Positions 51,218-60,568 of a stretch of 64,000 nt of DNA are shown piece by piece. The DNA lies in contig NZ_CP146069.1 in the NCBI RefSeq assembly GCF_037023735.1, positions 1,343,501 to 1,407,500 of the forward strand, read 5' to 3'. Both the position numbers and the translations under genes were made by a program. The number at the start of each line of letters is the position of its first letter. Positions within the stretch are counted from its first letter, which is position 1. Under the pieces are notes generated by a model that made no database searches, was not told the origin of the DNA, and saw only the letters and a program-made list of their open reading frames with translations. Origin of the DNA: Roseovarius sp. S88 (lineage in GTDB: Bacteria; Pseudomonadota; Alphaproteobacteria; Rhodobacterales; Rhodobacteraceae).

Positions 51218-52714
51218 ATGTCCGACCTGATTGACGATCCATCCCCAGGAGAAAACGCACCGGAATTCTCGGTGTCTGACCTTTCTGGCGTGATCAAACG
51301 CGTGATTGAAGGCGAATTTTCCCACGTCCGCGTCAAAGGGGAAGTGGGACGTGTCAGCCGCCCGCGCTCAGGACATCTATACCTTGACCTGAAGGATGAT
51401 CGCGCGGTTCTGGCCGGCGTGATCTGGAAGGGCGTGGCGGGCCGTCTGACTGTGCAGCCCGAAGAAGGCATGGAGGTCGTCGCCACGGGCCGTCTGACGA
51501 CGTTCCCGGGCCAGTCGCGTTACCAAATTGTGATCGAAGACATCAAACCCGCAGGCGTCGGCGCCCTCATGGCCATGCTGGAAAAGCGCCGGACGATGTT
51601 GGCGGGCGAGGGCCTTTTCGCGCCTGAGCGCAAGAAACCACTGCCTTACCTGCCTGAGGTGATCGGTGTCGTCACATCGCCCTCGGGCGCAGTTATTCGC
51701 GACATTTTGCATCGGTTGAGGGATCGTTTTCCGCGCAAGGTGCTGATCTGGCCCGTGGCCGTGCAGGGCGAGAAATGCGCACCCGAAGTGACCCGGGCCA
51801 TCGAAGGGTTCAACGCGATGACCCTCGGTGGGGCCTTGCCTCGGCCGGACCTCATCATCGTGGCGCGCGGCGGGGGAAGCATCGAGGATCTGTGGGGCTT
51901 CAACGAGGAAAGCGTGGTCCGTGCGGCGGCTGCCTCGGACATCCCTCTGATCTCTGCCGTGGGTCATGAAACCGACACCACGCTTATCGACTACGCCTCA
52001 GATCACCGCGCGCCGACCCCCACCGCTGCGGCCGAACTGGCCGTGCCGGTCCGTCTGGACCTTCTGGGCTGGCTGGACGCGCAAGGTGGGCGGTTGTTGC
52101 AGGCCCTGTCGGGGCAGGTCACGGCGCGGCGGCAACGCTTGACCGACCTTAGCCGCGCCTTGCCGCGCGCGGATGCGTTGGTGGAAGGTCCGCGCCAGCG
52201 GCTGGATGCGCTGTCAGAAAAGCTGCCCAACGCGCTGCGCGGTACGATTCAGATGCGCCGCGTGGCTCTTTCGGAAAAAGCGGGTGCTCTGCGCCCCGGG
52301 TTGCTGCGCGAACGGGTGCAAAACCGCCGGTCTTCGCTGACATCTTTGGCAGCACGGCTCAACACTAATGCTCTGCGTCGCGACATCACGCAGCGGCAGC
52401 GTGATTTTGACCGTCTGTCTTCACGCTTGTCAGATGCGGGCACACGGCAATTGCGCGATTGGCGCGAGGCACTGTCAGCACAGGACAGGCTGCGGGAAAC
52501 GCTGGGCTACAAGGCCACTTTGAGGCGCGGATATGCGGTGGTGCGAGGCGATGGCGAGGTGGTCACCACCAAAGACGCTGCGGGGCAGGCCAAGGCATTG
52601 GAGATCGAATTCGCCGATGGGACACTGGCCTTGGATGGTGCGCCGGTCGCGCCCGCGCCAAAAAAATCCTCAAAACCGAAGACACCACCACCGGAACAAG
52701 GCAATTTGTTCTGA
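51218..52714 (+). CDS. xseA: Exodeoxyribonuclease VII large subunit
   Basis: XseA with XseB degrades single-stranded DNA to acid-insoluble oligonucleotides. 498 residues: N-terminal OB domain (SGVIKRVIEGEFSHVRVKGEVGRVSRPRSGHLYLDLKDDRAVL), catalytic region (IGVVTSPSGAVIRDILHRLRDRFP, DLIIVARGGGSIEDLWGFNEE, SAVGHETDTTLIDYASDHRAPTPTAAAEL) and a long arginine-rich coiled-coil. Ends in an Ala/Pro/Lys tail (APKKSSKPKTPPPEQGNLF). No xseB is seen in the window. Start set by MSDLIDDPSPGE, upstream reading being antisense to purD. Confidence 0.96.
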   Translation: MSDLIDDPSPGENAPEFSVSDLSGVIKRVIEGEFSHVRVKGEVGRVSRPRSGHLYLDLKDDRAVLAGVIWKGVAGRLTVQPEEGMEVVATGRLTTFPGQSRYQIVIEDIKPAGVGALMAMLEKRRTMLAGEGLFAPERKKPLPYLPEVIGVVTSPSGAVIRDILHRLRDRFPRKVLIWPVAVQGEKCAPEVTRAIEGFNAMTLGGALPRPDLIIVARGGGSIEDLWGFNEESVVRAAAASDIPLISAVGHETDTTLIDYASDHRAPTPTAAAELAVPVRLDLLGWLDAQGGRLLQALSGQVTARRQRLTDLSRALPRADALVEGPRQRLDALSEKLPNALRGTIQMRRVALSEKAGALRPGLLRERVQNRRSSLTSLAARLNTNALRRDITQRQRDFDRLSSRLSDAGTRQLRDWREALSAQDRLRETLGYKATLRRGYAVVRGDGEVVTTKDAAGQAKALEIEFADGTLALDGAPVAPAPKKSSKPKTPPPEQGNLF

Positions 52715-52727
52715 AGGATCTGGGTGC

Positions 52728-52791
52728 GGAATTTTCGAAAATTCCGATCTGGAAAATACGTATTTTCCAATCCGTTTTCTTGCAAGAAAAC
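52728..52791. repeat. Three 18-bp perfect palindromes at a 23-bp period
   Basis: GGAATTTTCGAAAATTCC (52728-52745), GGAAAATACGTATTTTCC (52751-52768) and GTTTTCTTGCAAGAAAAC (52774-52791) are each perfect and separated by exactly 5 bases. A fourth, CCCCGA-TC-TCGGGG (52804-52817), lies inside the 3' end of the next gene. Located between the convergent xseA and 52799-53197 genes. Confidence 0.9.
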
Positions 52792-52798
52792 GCCTCGC

Positions 52799-53197
52799 TC
52801 AAACCCCGATCTCGGGGCCAAGGCACATCAGCGGCTCATCGCTTTGTGCCATCTCGTAAAGCTCGGTCTGGCCCGGCACATTCTCAAACAGCGCCCGCAT
52901 CCCACCCGCGCCTTTCTCAAACCGCCAGCATTGCGGCTCATCGCGCTTGTGCTCGTAGACAAAGCAAATCTGTCCGGCCTCTTCGTACCATTCTCCCTCT
53001 TGGCACCGCCCATCGAGAAAGGACCAGCGTACCCGGCGGTTATCAAGGTATTCTTCGGCACCGTAAGGTGCGCCCTGGCTGCCGAAGGTAAAGGTTTTGC
53101 CACGCGTATAGGCGTCAAACTCACCCGCGCTCATTGCGCCTTGGCTTGCCGCCGGTATTGGCAGGCTGACGTACAGGAGTATCCACATCCACTTCAT
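52799..53197 (-). CDS. Small secreted protein of unknown function
   Basis: A 132-residue exported protein. The start MKWMWILLYVSLPIPAASQG gives a proper signal peptide; the longer frame would add 12 residues. The mature part has conserved-looking FDAYTRGKTFTFGSQGAPYGAEEYLDNRRVRWSFLDGRCQEGEWYEEAGQICFVYEHKRDEPQCWRFEKG with three cysteines, consistent with a small disulfide-bonded beta protein. It overlaps the 3' end of the alkane-monooxygenase-like gene by 77 bases in another frame. Confidence 0.72.
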   Translation of the reverse strand: MKWMWILLYVSLPIPAASQGAMSAGEFDAYTRGKTFTFGSQGAPYGAEEYLDNRRVRWSFLDGRCQEGEWYEEAGQICFVYEHKRDEPQCWRFEKGAGGMRALFENVPGQTELYEMAQSDEPLMCLGPEIGV

Positions 53198-54404
53198 GAT
53201 CCGAGTTTGGCAGAGGCGCGCCCGGGATGCCACCGGATTTCGCGGCTGCCAGCACTGCAGGCGAAATATCCGCCGCCGTCACATCAGGACGCGTGGTCCA
53301 AGGCCGTGCTCGCCATTGGCCACAACGGGGGTCCATGATTTTGCGCCATAGTCGCGGGAATAGTGCCAGCCCGGCCATCAGCGGCACTGGATAGGGCAGC
53401 ATGGGCATGGTGCCCGGATCAAGTTGCAACTCAGGATACGTGCGCGCCGGGCTGACATGGTGGTCTGAGTGACGTGGCGCGTTGAGCATCAGGGAGGCCG
53501 AAAACCAGTGTGGCGCGTTCCAGGAATGCTGTGGCCCCACTGGTTCGGGCTCACCGTCGGGGAGAAGTTGCCGTTGCAGCCCGTAATGCTGCACATAATC
53601 CGACATCAGGATTTGAAGTTGTGCATAGAGGCTCAGAAAGAGCAGCATCACAAGGCCCGGCGCACCAGCAAACCACGCTGAAAGTACAGCAAGGCAAATG
53701 CTGCCAGAGACATAAAGCACATAAGGATGTGAGATGGTCACACGCCCACCGCGCAGGCGCGTTTCGGCGCTTAATCCCGCCAGAAAAGACTGCTGGCTTG
53801 CGCGCAAGGCATAGCGATAAAACCCCTCTCCGGGGCGAGGACTATTGGGATCATCGTTGCGCCCGACATGCACATGATGGACCCGCAAATGTGCACTGGC
53901 ATGGTGGCCCACTAACAGCAAGGTGTAGATCAAACGCCCCAGATCATGCAGCCATCGTTTGTTGCGATGGATCAGCTCATGCGCTGCGGGATGCGAGATT
54001 TGGCCAAAAAACAAGCCCGCGCCGATGGCGATCAGGGCCTTTTGACCAAAAGACAGGGCAGGCGAGGGGGCAACGGCGACAATGCATAGCATCAGGATCA
54101 CAATATGCAGAGTTGCAAGAGCGATCAACAGGGGATCGGTCGCAGGAAATTCTGAGCCGGGATCAATGTTGCCTGTGTCGGTTGGCAACAGTCGGTCCAT
54201 CACAAAGATGAAGCCCGTGAGGTAAATCACTGCAATCCACGGCCAAATCCCACCCGATAGGGCGGCCACAATCAGACAGATTGCTGGAGCAAGAGTGACA
54301 ATCGCGAACCGAAGCAAAGGGAAGTCCCCAACATGCTGAACCACAAAGCGCAGGCGTGCTGCGCCCGGCGAAGTTGAGCAAACAGGGCAGGCGGGAGTTT
54401 GCAA
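53121..54404 (-). CDS. AlkB-type membrane di-iron alkane monooxygenase / fatty acid desaturase family
   Basis: A 427-residue integral membrane hydroxylase. Histidine boxes: HPAAHELIHRNKRW, LRVHHVHVGRNDDPNSP, and LNAPRHSDHHVSPARTYPEL, as in AlkB. AlkB hydroxylates terminal carbons of medium alkanes with a rubredoxin partner; none is adjacent. About six hydrophobic helices lie in the first 270 residues. The C-terminal 60 residues after RARPWTTRPD are variable and overlap the next gene by 77 bases, so the true end may have been extended by a lost stop codon. Confidence 0.87.
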   Translation of the reverse strand: MQTPACPVCSTSPGAARLRFVVQHVGDFPLLRFAIVTLAPAICLIVAALSGGIWPWIAVIYLTGFIFVMDRLLPTDTGNIDPGSEFPATDPLLIALATLHIVILMLCIVAVAPSPALSFGQKALIAIGAGLFFGQISHPAAHELIHRNKRWLHDLGRLIYTLLLVGHHASAHLRVHHVHVGRNDDPNSPRPGEGFYRYALRASQQSFLAGLSAETRLRGGRVTISHPYVLYVSGSICLAVLSAWFAGAPGLVMLLFLSLYAQLQILMSDYVQHYGLQRQLLPDGEPEPVGPQHSWNAPHWFSASLMLNAPRHSDHHVSPARTYPELQLDPGTMPMLPYPVPLMAGLALFPRLWRKIMDPRCGQWRARPWTTRPDVTAADISPAVLAAAKSGGIPGAPLPNSDHEVDVDTPVRQPANTGGKPRRNERG

Positions 54405-54530
54405 TTTTTGCGGCCTTCTAGGGGCTTATTGTTTCCATTTCGTCAACGACGCCTGCAAACTTCTGTGATTGCCTTCTTTTCATCCGGGCGCAGGGGGGTT
54501 AACTGAATTGACGACAAACCCGGGTGGCGC

Positions 54531-54990
<460 letters not shown>

Positions 54991-54991
54991 C

Positions 54992-56041
54992 GTGCAGGAT
55001 CCCCCAGAGAACGCGGAGGTCCCGCAACAGGCTCAGGACGCCTCACCACGAGAGCCAGAGGTGCCCAAACCATCGCTTGGCACCGCAGCGGCATCCATGG
55101 CGGCATCCCTTGCGGCTGCAAAATCCGAACCCGAGCCCGAAGATCCCGCCAAAAAGCCGGGCCTGTTGGGTCGTCTGCTTGGGCGGACCGAGAAGAAAAC
55201 CGTCGTGCGCCGGGTGCTCGATGACGACATGCTTGAACAGCTCGAAGAGCTGCTGATCACGGCGGATATGGGCGTGGACACGGCGCTGCGCGTGACGGCC
55301 AACATGGCCGAGGGCCGCATGGGCCGGAAGCTCTCAACCCAAGAAATCAAAGAGCTGCTCTCAACCGAGATTGCCCGCATCATGGAGCCGGTTGCGCGCC
55401 CCATGCCGCTTTACCCCAAACGCCCACAGGTGGTGTTAGTCGTAGGCGTCAACGGCTCTGGCAAGACCACGACGATTGGCAAACTCGCAAGCCAGTTCAA
55501 GGCGGCGGGAAAGACCGTGGTGATCGCCGCGGGCGACACGTTCCGTGCCGCCGCTGTTGAACAGTTGCAGATATGGGGCGACCGGGCAGGGGTACCAGTA
55601 CTCACCGCACCCGAAGGCTCAGACCCGGCCAGCCTGGCCTTTGACGCTATGGATCAGGCGGAACGCGATGGTGCGGACCTGTTGATGATCGACACCGCCG
55701 GGCGGTTGCAAAATCGCACTGATCTGATGGAAGAGCTGGCCAAGATCGTGCGCGTCATTCGCAAGAAAGATGAAACTGCGCCGCACAACACGCTTTTGGT
55801 GCTGGATGCCACCACGGGTCAAAACGCGCTCAGTCAGGTTAAGACCTTTCAGGAGATGTCGGATGTCTCGGGCCTTGTCATGACCAAGCTTGATGGCACG
55901 GCGAAGGGCGGCGTTCTGGTGGCGCTCGCAGACAAGTTTGGCCTGCCTATTCATGCCATTGGTTTGGGCGAGCAGATTGATGATCTGGCCCCGTTTGACC
56001 CCGAAGACTTCGCAGATGCGTTGACAGGGCTGGAACGATGA
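54992..56041 (+). CDS. ftsY: Signal recognition particle receptor FtsY (NG domain frame)
   Basis: FtsY docks SRP-bound ribosomes at the inner membrane. This 349-residue frame holds the N and G domains: [40 protein letters not shown]-loop [55 protein letters not shown] and the C-terminal [23 protein letters not shown]. The frame opens with a GTG that has no clear ribosome site; the natural protein most likely starts at 54531 in the adjoining frame. NG alone can be functional in other bacteria. Downstream gene starts on an ATGA overlap. Confidence 0.95.
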   Translation: MQDPPENAEVPQQAQDASPREPEVPKPSLGTAAASMAASLAAAKSEPEPEDPAKKPGLLGRLLGRTEKKTVVRRVLDDDMLEQLEELLITADMGVDTALRVTANMAEGRMGRKLSTQEIKELLSTEIARIMEPVARPMPLYPKRPQVVLVVGVNGSGKTTTIGKLASQFKAAGKTVVIAAGDTFRAAAVEQLQIWGDRAGVPVLTAPEGSDPASLAFDAMDQAERDGADLLMIDTAGRLQNRTDLMEELAKIVRVIRKKDETAPHNTLLVLDATTGQNALSQVKTFQEMSDVSGLVMTKLDGTAKGGVLVALADKFGLPIHAIGLGEQIDDLAPFDPEDFADALTGLER

Positions 56042-56922
56042 TCCGTGCGTTGATCCTGGCCACTCTTTTGGGAGCATCATCACTCGCGGCACAAGAGGCG
56101 CGGCCTCCTATGACATCTGATGCGTGTCTCACAGGGTGGCAGGGGTTCACCTTAATGACAAGTATGCCCGGACGGCTGCGTGCCATCCAACCCAGTGTCA
56201 CGCCAACCGGATGGTGCCGCGTTGACAAAAGCAATGGCGATCTGCAGGACAATGATTTCGCTTCCGTCGAATGGCGAGCTTTGGGCGTGAAAGACGCCGT
56301 GGCTAGCCGCGGCTTTCCGCTTGATTTTGAAGCGGATTTCAAAGGCATAAGTCTTGTAAAAGGGTTCAAGATGGACCTCGGGCCTGGCAATGAAAACGCG
56401 ATGGGTTCTCTTGAGGTCAAGGCGCAGCGTGCGCCGGACAGTTTCGATTTCGTTGTGGAAAAGCTGTTGTTCGATTTCGAAGATATCGGTGCTTTGGCAA
56501 TAACCGCCAGCGGGGGCGGTATCGATCTGTCATCGTTAGAACGCATGCAATTGACCCTTGGCGGTATGCGGATCAAGTCACTGGGTCTTAGTCTGGATAC
56601 CACCAGCGATTTGTCCCGGTCGCTTCGGCCTGTCATTGAGGAGGTCGCGTCGCTGCGCGACTGGGTGCAAATCCTGAAGCGAATGCCGCCGGAAATGTTT
56701 ACAGATGGCAGTCAGGAAGCGCTGATGCGATTTATGCGCGCGATGCCTGCGGCACGCGGAACGCTCAAACTGCAGGTGCAGTCGGATAATGGCATTGGCA
56801 TTCTACAGATTGTTGGGGCCACCATGACATTGGAAAAGAGCGGTGGGCGCGTTTGGGATATAGCCGCCGCCGTTGAACAGCTTGTGACTGGATCAACCAT
56901 AGACGCCACATGGACGCCATAG
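56038..56922 (+). CDS. Exported protein of unknown function downstream of ftsY
   Basis: A 294-residue secreted protein with signal peptide [19 protein letters not shown]. The mature chain contains DACLTGWQGFTLMTSMPGRLRAIQPSVTPTGWCRVDKS (two Cys) and a long beta-rich region (SLEVKAQRAPDSFDFVVEKLLFDFEDIGALAITASGGGIDLSSLERMQLTLGG), which reminds me of periplasmic AsmA- or DUF2125-like lipid-binding proteins, but I cannot name the family. It starts on an ATGA overlap with ftsY and belongs to the ftsY-EamA-ispZ transcript. Confidence 0.75.
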   Translation: MIRALILATLLGASSLAAQEARPPMTSDACLTGWQGFTLMTSMPGRLRAIQPSVTPTGWCRVDKSNGDLQDNDFASVEWRALGVKDAVASRGFPLDFEADFKGISLVKGFKMDLGPGNENAMGSLEVKAQRAPDSFDFVVEKLLFDFEDIGALAITASGGGIDLSSLERMQLTLGGMRIKSLGLSLDTTSDLSRSLRPVIEEVASLRDWVQILKRMPPEMFTDGSQEALMRFMRAMPAARGTLKLQVQSDNGIGILQIVGATMTLEKSGGRVWDIAAAVEQLVTGSTIDATWTP

Positions 56923-56941
56923 CCACGCGCCCGGCCAGGTT

Positions 56942-57844
56942 ATGAGTGATTGGCTCATCTCGATTGAAGGTACTGAGACGGGCCATCAGATGGCCCTCGC
57001 ACTCGCCATTCTGGCCGCCTTTCTGCACTCCGTCTTCGGTGCGTTGCAGAAGGGCCGACATGATCCCTGGCTCACGCGTGGTGCAATTGACATCAGCTAT
57101 GCCGCCATGGCCGCGCCTTTCGCCTTCTTCGTGGTCCCCTGGCCCGAGCCGCATATGTGGGTGATCTTTGCTGTCGCCTGGGCGATTCACACCGTTTACA
57201 AAGTGCTTCAGGCCATGGCTTACACACGAGGGGCTTATACAGTGGTTTACCCCGTGGTGCGCGGGACGGGGCCTCTTTTCACTGTGATTGGCGCTTACCT
57301 GCTCTTTGGTGAAACATTCTCATTTGTGCAGTGGCTTGGTGTGGGTGTGCTGCTCACAGGCATCTACGGCTTGGCGATCTACAACCTGCGCACACTCACG
57401 CTCAACCGCGACACGATGCCCGCCGCCCTCGGATTGGCGGTGATCACTGGCCTCTTCGTTGCACTTTACACAACATATGATGCCTATGGCATTCGCTCCA
57501 CAGCCAATCCTTTCACCTTTCTGGCCTGGTTTTTCTTTTTCGACGGGCTGGTTTTCCCGGTTATCGCCTGGATCCGGCGCAGTCGTATGGCCACACCCCC
57601 TGATCTCGGCCCCTTGATGGCGCGCGGCGTCCTCGGAGGATTGACCGCGTTTATGTCCTTTGGCTCCATCATGCTGGCCACGCGGCTCGACAAGGTCGGC
57701 GAGGCCGCCGTATTGCGCGAAACCTCGACCGTGTTTGCCGCCTTCATCGGCTGGCTGGTGCTGAAAGAAACCGTCGGCCCGCGTCGGATTGCCCTCATGG
57801 CATTGATTGCAGCGGGGGCTGTGATAGTTGAGATGGGCGGATAA
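56942..57844 (+). CDS. EamA family (DMT) transporter
   Basis: A 300-residue ten-helix drug/metabolite transporter: LAILAAFLHSVFGALQKGRHDPWLTRG, GAYTVVYPVVRGTGPLFTVIGAYLLFGETFSFVQWLGVGVLLTGIYGLAIY, and a C-terminal repeat with LRETSTVFAAFIGWLVLKETVGPRR. The substrate is unknown. It lies between the exported unknown protein and ispZ, 19 and 15 bases apart, in one operon led by ftsY. Confidence 0.9.
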   Translation: MSDWLISIEGTETGHQMALALAILAAFLHSVFGALQKGRHDPWLTRGAIDISYAAMAAPFAFFVVPWPEPHMWVIFAVAWAIHTVYKVLQAMAYTRGAYTVVYPVVRGTGPLFTVIGAYLLFGETFSFVQWLGVGVLLTGIYGLAIYNLRTLTLNRDTMPAALGLAVITGLFVALYTTYDAYGIRSTANPFTFLAWFFFFDGLVFPVIAWIRRSRMATPPDLGPLMARGVLGGLTAFMSFGSIMLATRLDKVGEAAVLRETSTVFAAFIGWLVLKETVGPRRIALMALIAAGAVIVEMGG

Positions 57845-57859
57845 GGTGAAAGGTACGAC

Positions 57860-58465
57860 ATGAGCGACAAGACCGTCTCTCCGATGGTGAAGACCATTCT
57901 GGAGTTTGGCCCGATCCTGGGGTTTTTTGTGGCCTATCTCTGGCTCAAGGAAAGTACCTTTACCTTCGGTGGTACGGACTATGACGGGTTTGTCGTGGTC
58001 ACAGCGGGGTTCATCCCGGTGTTCCTTGTCTGCATGGGAATCCTGTGGAAACTCACGGGGCATCTGTCCAAGATGCAGGCCGTCACCGCAGTGCTGTTGG
58101 TCGTCTTTGGGGGCTTAAGCGTCTGGTTCAATGATCCCCGCTTTTTCAAAATGAAACCGACAATCATATATCTAATTTTCGGAGGAGCCCTGGCTATTGG
58201 CCTGATGCGTAGGACCTCATATCTGCAATATGTGATGGAAGGGCTGATGCCGCTGACACAGGAAGGCTGGATGATCCTCACCCGGCGTCTGATGTATTTC
58301 TTCTTTGGCCTGGCTGCCCTTAACGAAATCGTCTGGCGCACCATGAGCGAGGAAAGCTGGGTCTATTTCAAAACCTTTGGCCTGACGGCGGCGATTTTTC
58401 TTTTTTTCATGGCGCAGGGCAAGGTCTTTTCCGAACACAGCAGTGACAGTTCTGAAGACGCGTAA
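57860..58465 (+). CDS. ispZ: Inner membrane septation protein IspZ/YciB
   Basis: A 201-residue membrane protein of the IspZ family: MVKTILEFGPILGFFVAYLWL, GLSVWFNDPRFFKMKPTIIYLIFGGALAIGL, and LTRRLMYFFFGLAALNEIVWRTMSEESWVYFKTFGLTAAIFLFFMAQGKVF. IspZ/YciB takes part in cell envelope synthesis and septation in several bacteria. Five helices. The start follows GAAAGG by a normal spacing. Last gene of the ftsY operon. Confidence 0.94.
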   Translation: MSDKTVSPMVKTILEFGPILGFFVAYLWLKESTFTFGGTDYDGFVVVTAGFIPVFLVCMGILWKLTGHLSKMQAVTAVLLVVFGGLSVWFNDPRFFKMKPTIIYLIFGGALAIGLMRRTSYLQYVMEGLMPLTQEGWMILTRRLMYFFFGLAALNEIVWRTMSEESWVYFKTFGLTAAIFLFFMAQGKVFSEHSSDSSEDA

Positions 58466-58493
58466 CCTTATGTAAATTTCACCGAATGCGCCC

Positions 58494-59162
58494 GTGATCG
58501 CCTCCGAATCGTCGCATTTGGGTGCCAAAACCACGTCCATGAAACGCCGCTGGTCTTCAAAAGTCTTGGACGCAGTGTCCTCGGTTCCTCCCATTCGGGT
58601 GGAATATCTGGTGCCGATCGTCGTCATGCTGATGCTTTGGATTGGATTGTCCAGTTTTGGATTGGCCAAGGAAAAAAGCTTTGTGATGGTGCTTGTGATG
58701 GGCCAGACCTACGCCATCTGGCGAAACCTCCCCACAGCTGCGGCACAACTTTCGCAACCTGGTCGAGATCGCACGCGGATGCTCTTGTGGCCAGTTGGTG
58801 CGATGCTCATGCTGGCCATAAGCCAGCTCATCATCAGCAGCCCAGTTTTCAGCCAACGCATCTTGTCGGCGGCCTGTGTCTTTGTGCTGGTGGTCATGAT
58901 CCTGGGCATGCGTCGTGAAGACGAAGTGATGGAACGCGTGTCACCCAACTCGATGGTGCGCGGCAAGCTCATGGCCCGCGTCTCTCTTTTGCGGGTAAAT
59001 GCGCTAGCGGCAGGGACAGTTCTCATTGTGAATGAACTATTGATCCAATCGGGCTCTCTGACTGTTTGGATGACCGGCATGGCGCTCTTTGCCATGGTTT
59101 TGCATGCGCTTTACTGGTTCATGGTGCTCATGGTGATGCCGGCTGAGGACACGCCCGCGTAA
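58494..59162 (+). CDS. Multi-spanning membrane protein of unknown function
   Basis: A 222-residue protein starting at GTG (or at ATG 58539, MKRRWSS). After a polar N-terminus it shows about six hydrophobic helices (VEYLVPIVVMLMLWIGLSSFGL, MLLWPVGAMLMLAISQLIISS, LSAACVFVLVVMILGM, ALAAGTVLIVNELLIQ, MTGMALFAMVLHALYWFMVLMVM). No family recognised. It may share the operon with ispZ (28-base gap). Confidence 0.7.
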   Translation: MIASESSHLGAKTTSMKRRWSSKVLDAVSSVPPIRVEYLVPIVVMLMLWIGLSSFGLAKEKSFVMVLVMGQTYAIWRNLPTAAAQLSQPGRDRTRMLLWPVGAMLMLAISQLIISSPVFSQRILSAACVFVLVVMILGMRREDEVMERVSPNSMVRGKLMARVSLLRVNALAAGTVLIVNELLIQSGSLTVWMTGMALFAMVLHALYWFMVLMVMPAEDTPA

Positions 59163-59244
59163 ACCTGGTCCCAATCCTTCAAATTTTTGTCACACCCGAG
59201 CGTCAGAGTTGACGCGCTCTTCGGGCTTGGATAGATGAACACAG

Positions 59245-59295
59245 TGGCGATTTGTTACCGGATTGCGGGCCACGTTAAACATGCCGCTAAAGAGG
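59245..59295 (+). promoter_or_regulatory. SAM-II riboswitch upstream of metZ
   Basis: The run GGCGATTTGTTACCGGATTG, then CGGGCCACGTTAAACATGCC and GCTAAAGAGGCG matches the compact SAM-II (metA) pseudoknot of alphaproteobacteria, in which CACGTTAAA and GCTAAA are the invariant blocks. It binds S-adenosylmethionine and lowers expression of methionine synthesis genes. An intrinsic terminator follows at 59305. Confidence 0.85.
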
Positions 59296-59304
59296 CGAGA
59301 GGTG

Positions 59305-59341
59305 AAAGCTCCCTTTGGTTTGTCCGGTGGGGGCTTTTTTT
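59305..59341 (+). terminator. Intrinsic terminator/attenuator between the SAM-II riboswitch and metZ
   Basis: Stem AAAGCTCCC (59305-59313) pairs with GGGGGCTTT (59329-59337), one G-T wobble, and runs into seven T. It sits inside the leader 40 bases before metZ, so it could end transcription when the riboswitch is ligand-bound. Confidence 0.75.
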
Positions 59342-59380
59342 GTCCCCGCAGATGCGTGAATTTTGGCCCGGAGGTCGAGG

Positions 59381-60562
59381 ATGGACAAAAAATGGAATAC
59401 GCGCACCAAACTGGTGCATGGCGGGACACGGCGCAGTCAGTATAACGAGGTGAGTGAGGCTATCTTTCTCACCCAAGGCTTTGTCTATGACAGCGCCGAG
59501 GCGGCAGAAGCGCGGTTTTTGCAAGCGGGCGAGGATGAGTTCATCTATGCGCGCTATGGCAATCCAACCGTGGCGATGTTCGAAAACCGCATTGCCGCTC
59601 TGGAAGGGGCCGAAGACGCCTTTGCCACGGCCAGCGGCATGGCGGCGGTTTCTGGCGCGTTGACGTCCATGCTCAAGGCTGGAGACCACGTTGTGTCGGC
59701 GCGTGCGCTCTTTGGCTCCTGCCTTTACGTGCTCGAAGAAATCCTGACGCGTTACGGCGTTGAGGTAACATTCGTCGATGGCACAGACCTCGACGCATGG
59801 AAATCAGCGATCCGAACTGAGACATCTGTTGTCTTTTTCGAAACCATTGCCAATCCAACATTAGAGGTGATCGACGTCGCAGCCGTCGCCGAGTTGGCCC
59901 ATGCGGTTGGGGCCAAAGTTGTTGTCGACAACGTTTTCGCCACGCCGGTCTTCTCCAGGGCGATAGAGCAGGGCGCCGATGTCGTCGTTTATTCCGCCAC
60001 CAAACATATCGACGGGCAGGGCCGGGCTTTGGGCGGCGTTATCCTTGGCACATCCGACTACATCCGCAAAACGGTCGAGCCATACATGAAACACACCGGC
60101 GGCTCGATGTCGCCCTTCACCGCCTGGGTGATGCTCAAAGGGTTGGAGACGATTGATTTGCGTGTGCGGGCGCAGGCAGAGGGCGCCGAGGCCATCTCAG
60201 ACGCGCTGCAAGGGCACGATAAACTGTCCCGCGTTATCTATCCTGGCCATCCCACCCACGCGCAACACGATCTGGTTCAGCGTCAAATGGGCAAGGGCGG
60301 CACGGTGATCGCGTTGGACATCAAAGGCGGGCAGGCGGCGGCGTTCCGATTTCTCAACGCGCTTGAGATTGTGCTGATCTCCAACAACCTTGGTGACGCC
60401 AAATCCATCGCCACGCATCCCGCCACAACCACGCATCAGCGCCTGTCTGATGAGCAGAAAGAGGTCCTTGGCATCACGCCGGGTCTGATCCGGCTCAGCG
60501 TGGGTATCGAGGACAAGGATGACCTGATCTCAGATATTCTGGGCGCGCTTGAAGCTGTCTGA
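59381..60562 (+). CDS. metZ: O-succinylhomoserine sulfhydrylase MetZ
   Basis: A 393-residue PLP enzyme of the Cys/Met metabolism family that makes homocysteine from O-succinylhomoserine and sulfide. The Schiff-base lysine lies in VVYSATKHIDGQGRALGGVI; EFIYARYGNPTVAMFENRIAALEGAEDAFATASGMAAV and GDAKSIATHPATTTHQRL are family signatures. Start at MDKKWNTRTKLVHGG behind GGAGG. Controlled by the SAM-II riboswitch and attenuator just upstream. Confidence 0.95.
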   Translation: MDKKWNTRTKLVHGGTRRSQYNEVSEAIFLTQGFVYDSAEAAEARFLQAGEDEFIYARYGNPTVAMFENRIAALEGAEDAFATASGMAAVSGALTSMLKAGDHVVSARALFGSCLYVLEEILTRYGVEVTFVDGTDLDAWKSAIRTETSVVFFETIANPTLEVIDVAAVAELAHAVGAKVVVDNVFATPVFSRAIEQGADVVVYSATKHIDGQGRALGGVILGTSDYIRKTVEPYMKHTGGSMSPFTAWVMLKGLETIDLRVRAQAEGAEAISDALQGHDKLSRVIYPGHPTHAQHDLVQRQMGKGGTVIALDIKGGQAAAFRFLNALEIVLISNNLGDAKSIATHPATTTHQRLSDEQKEVLGITPGLIRLSVGIEDKDDLISDILGALEAV

Positions 60563-60568
60563 CGCGGC

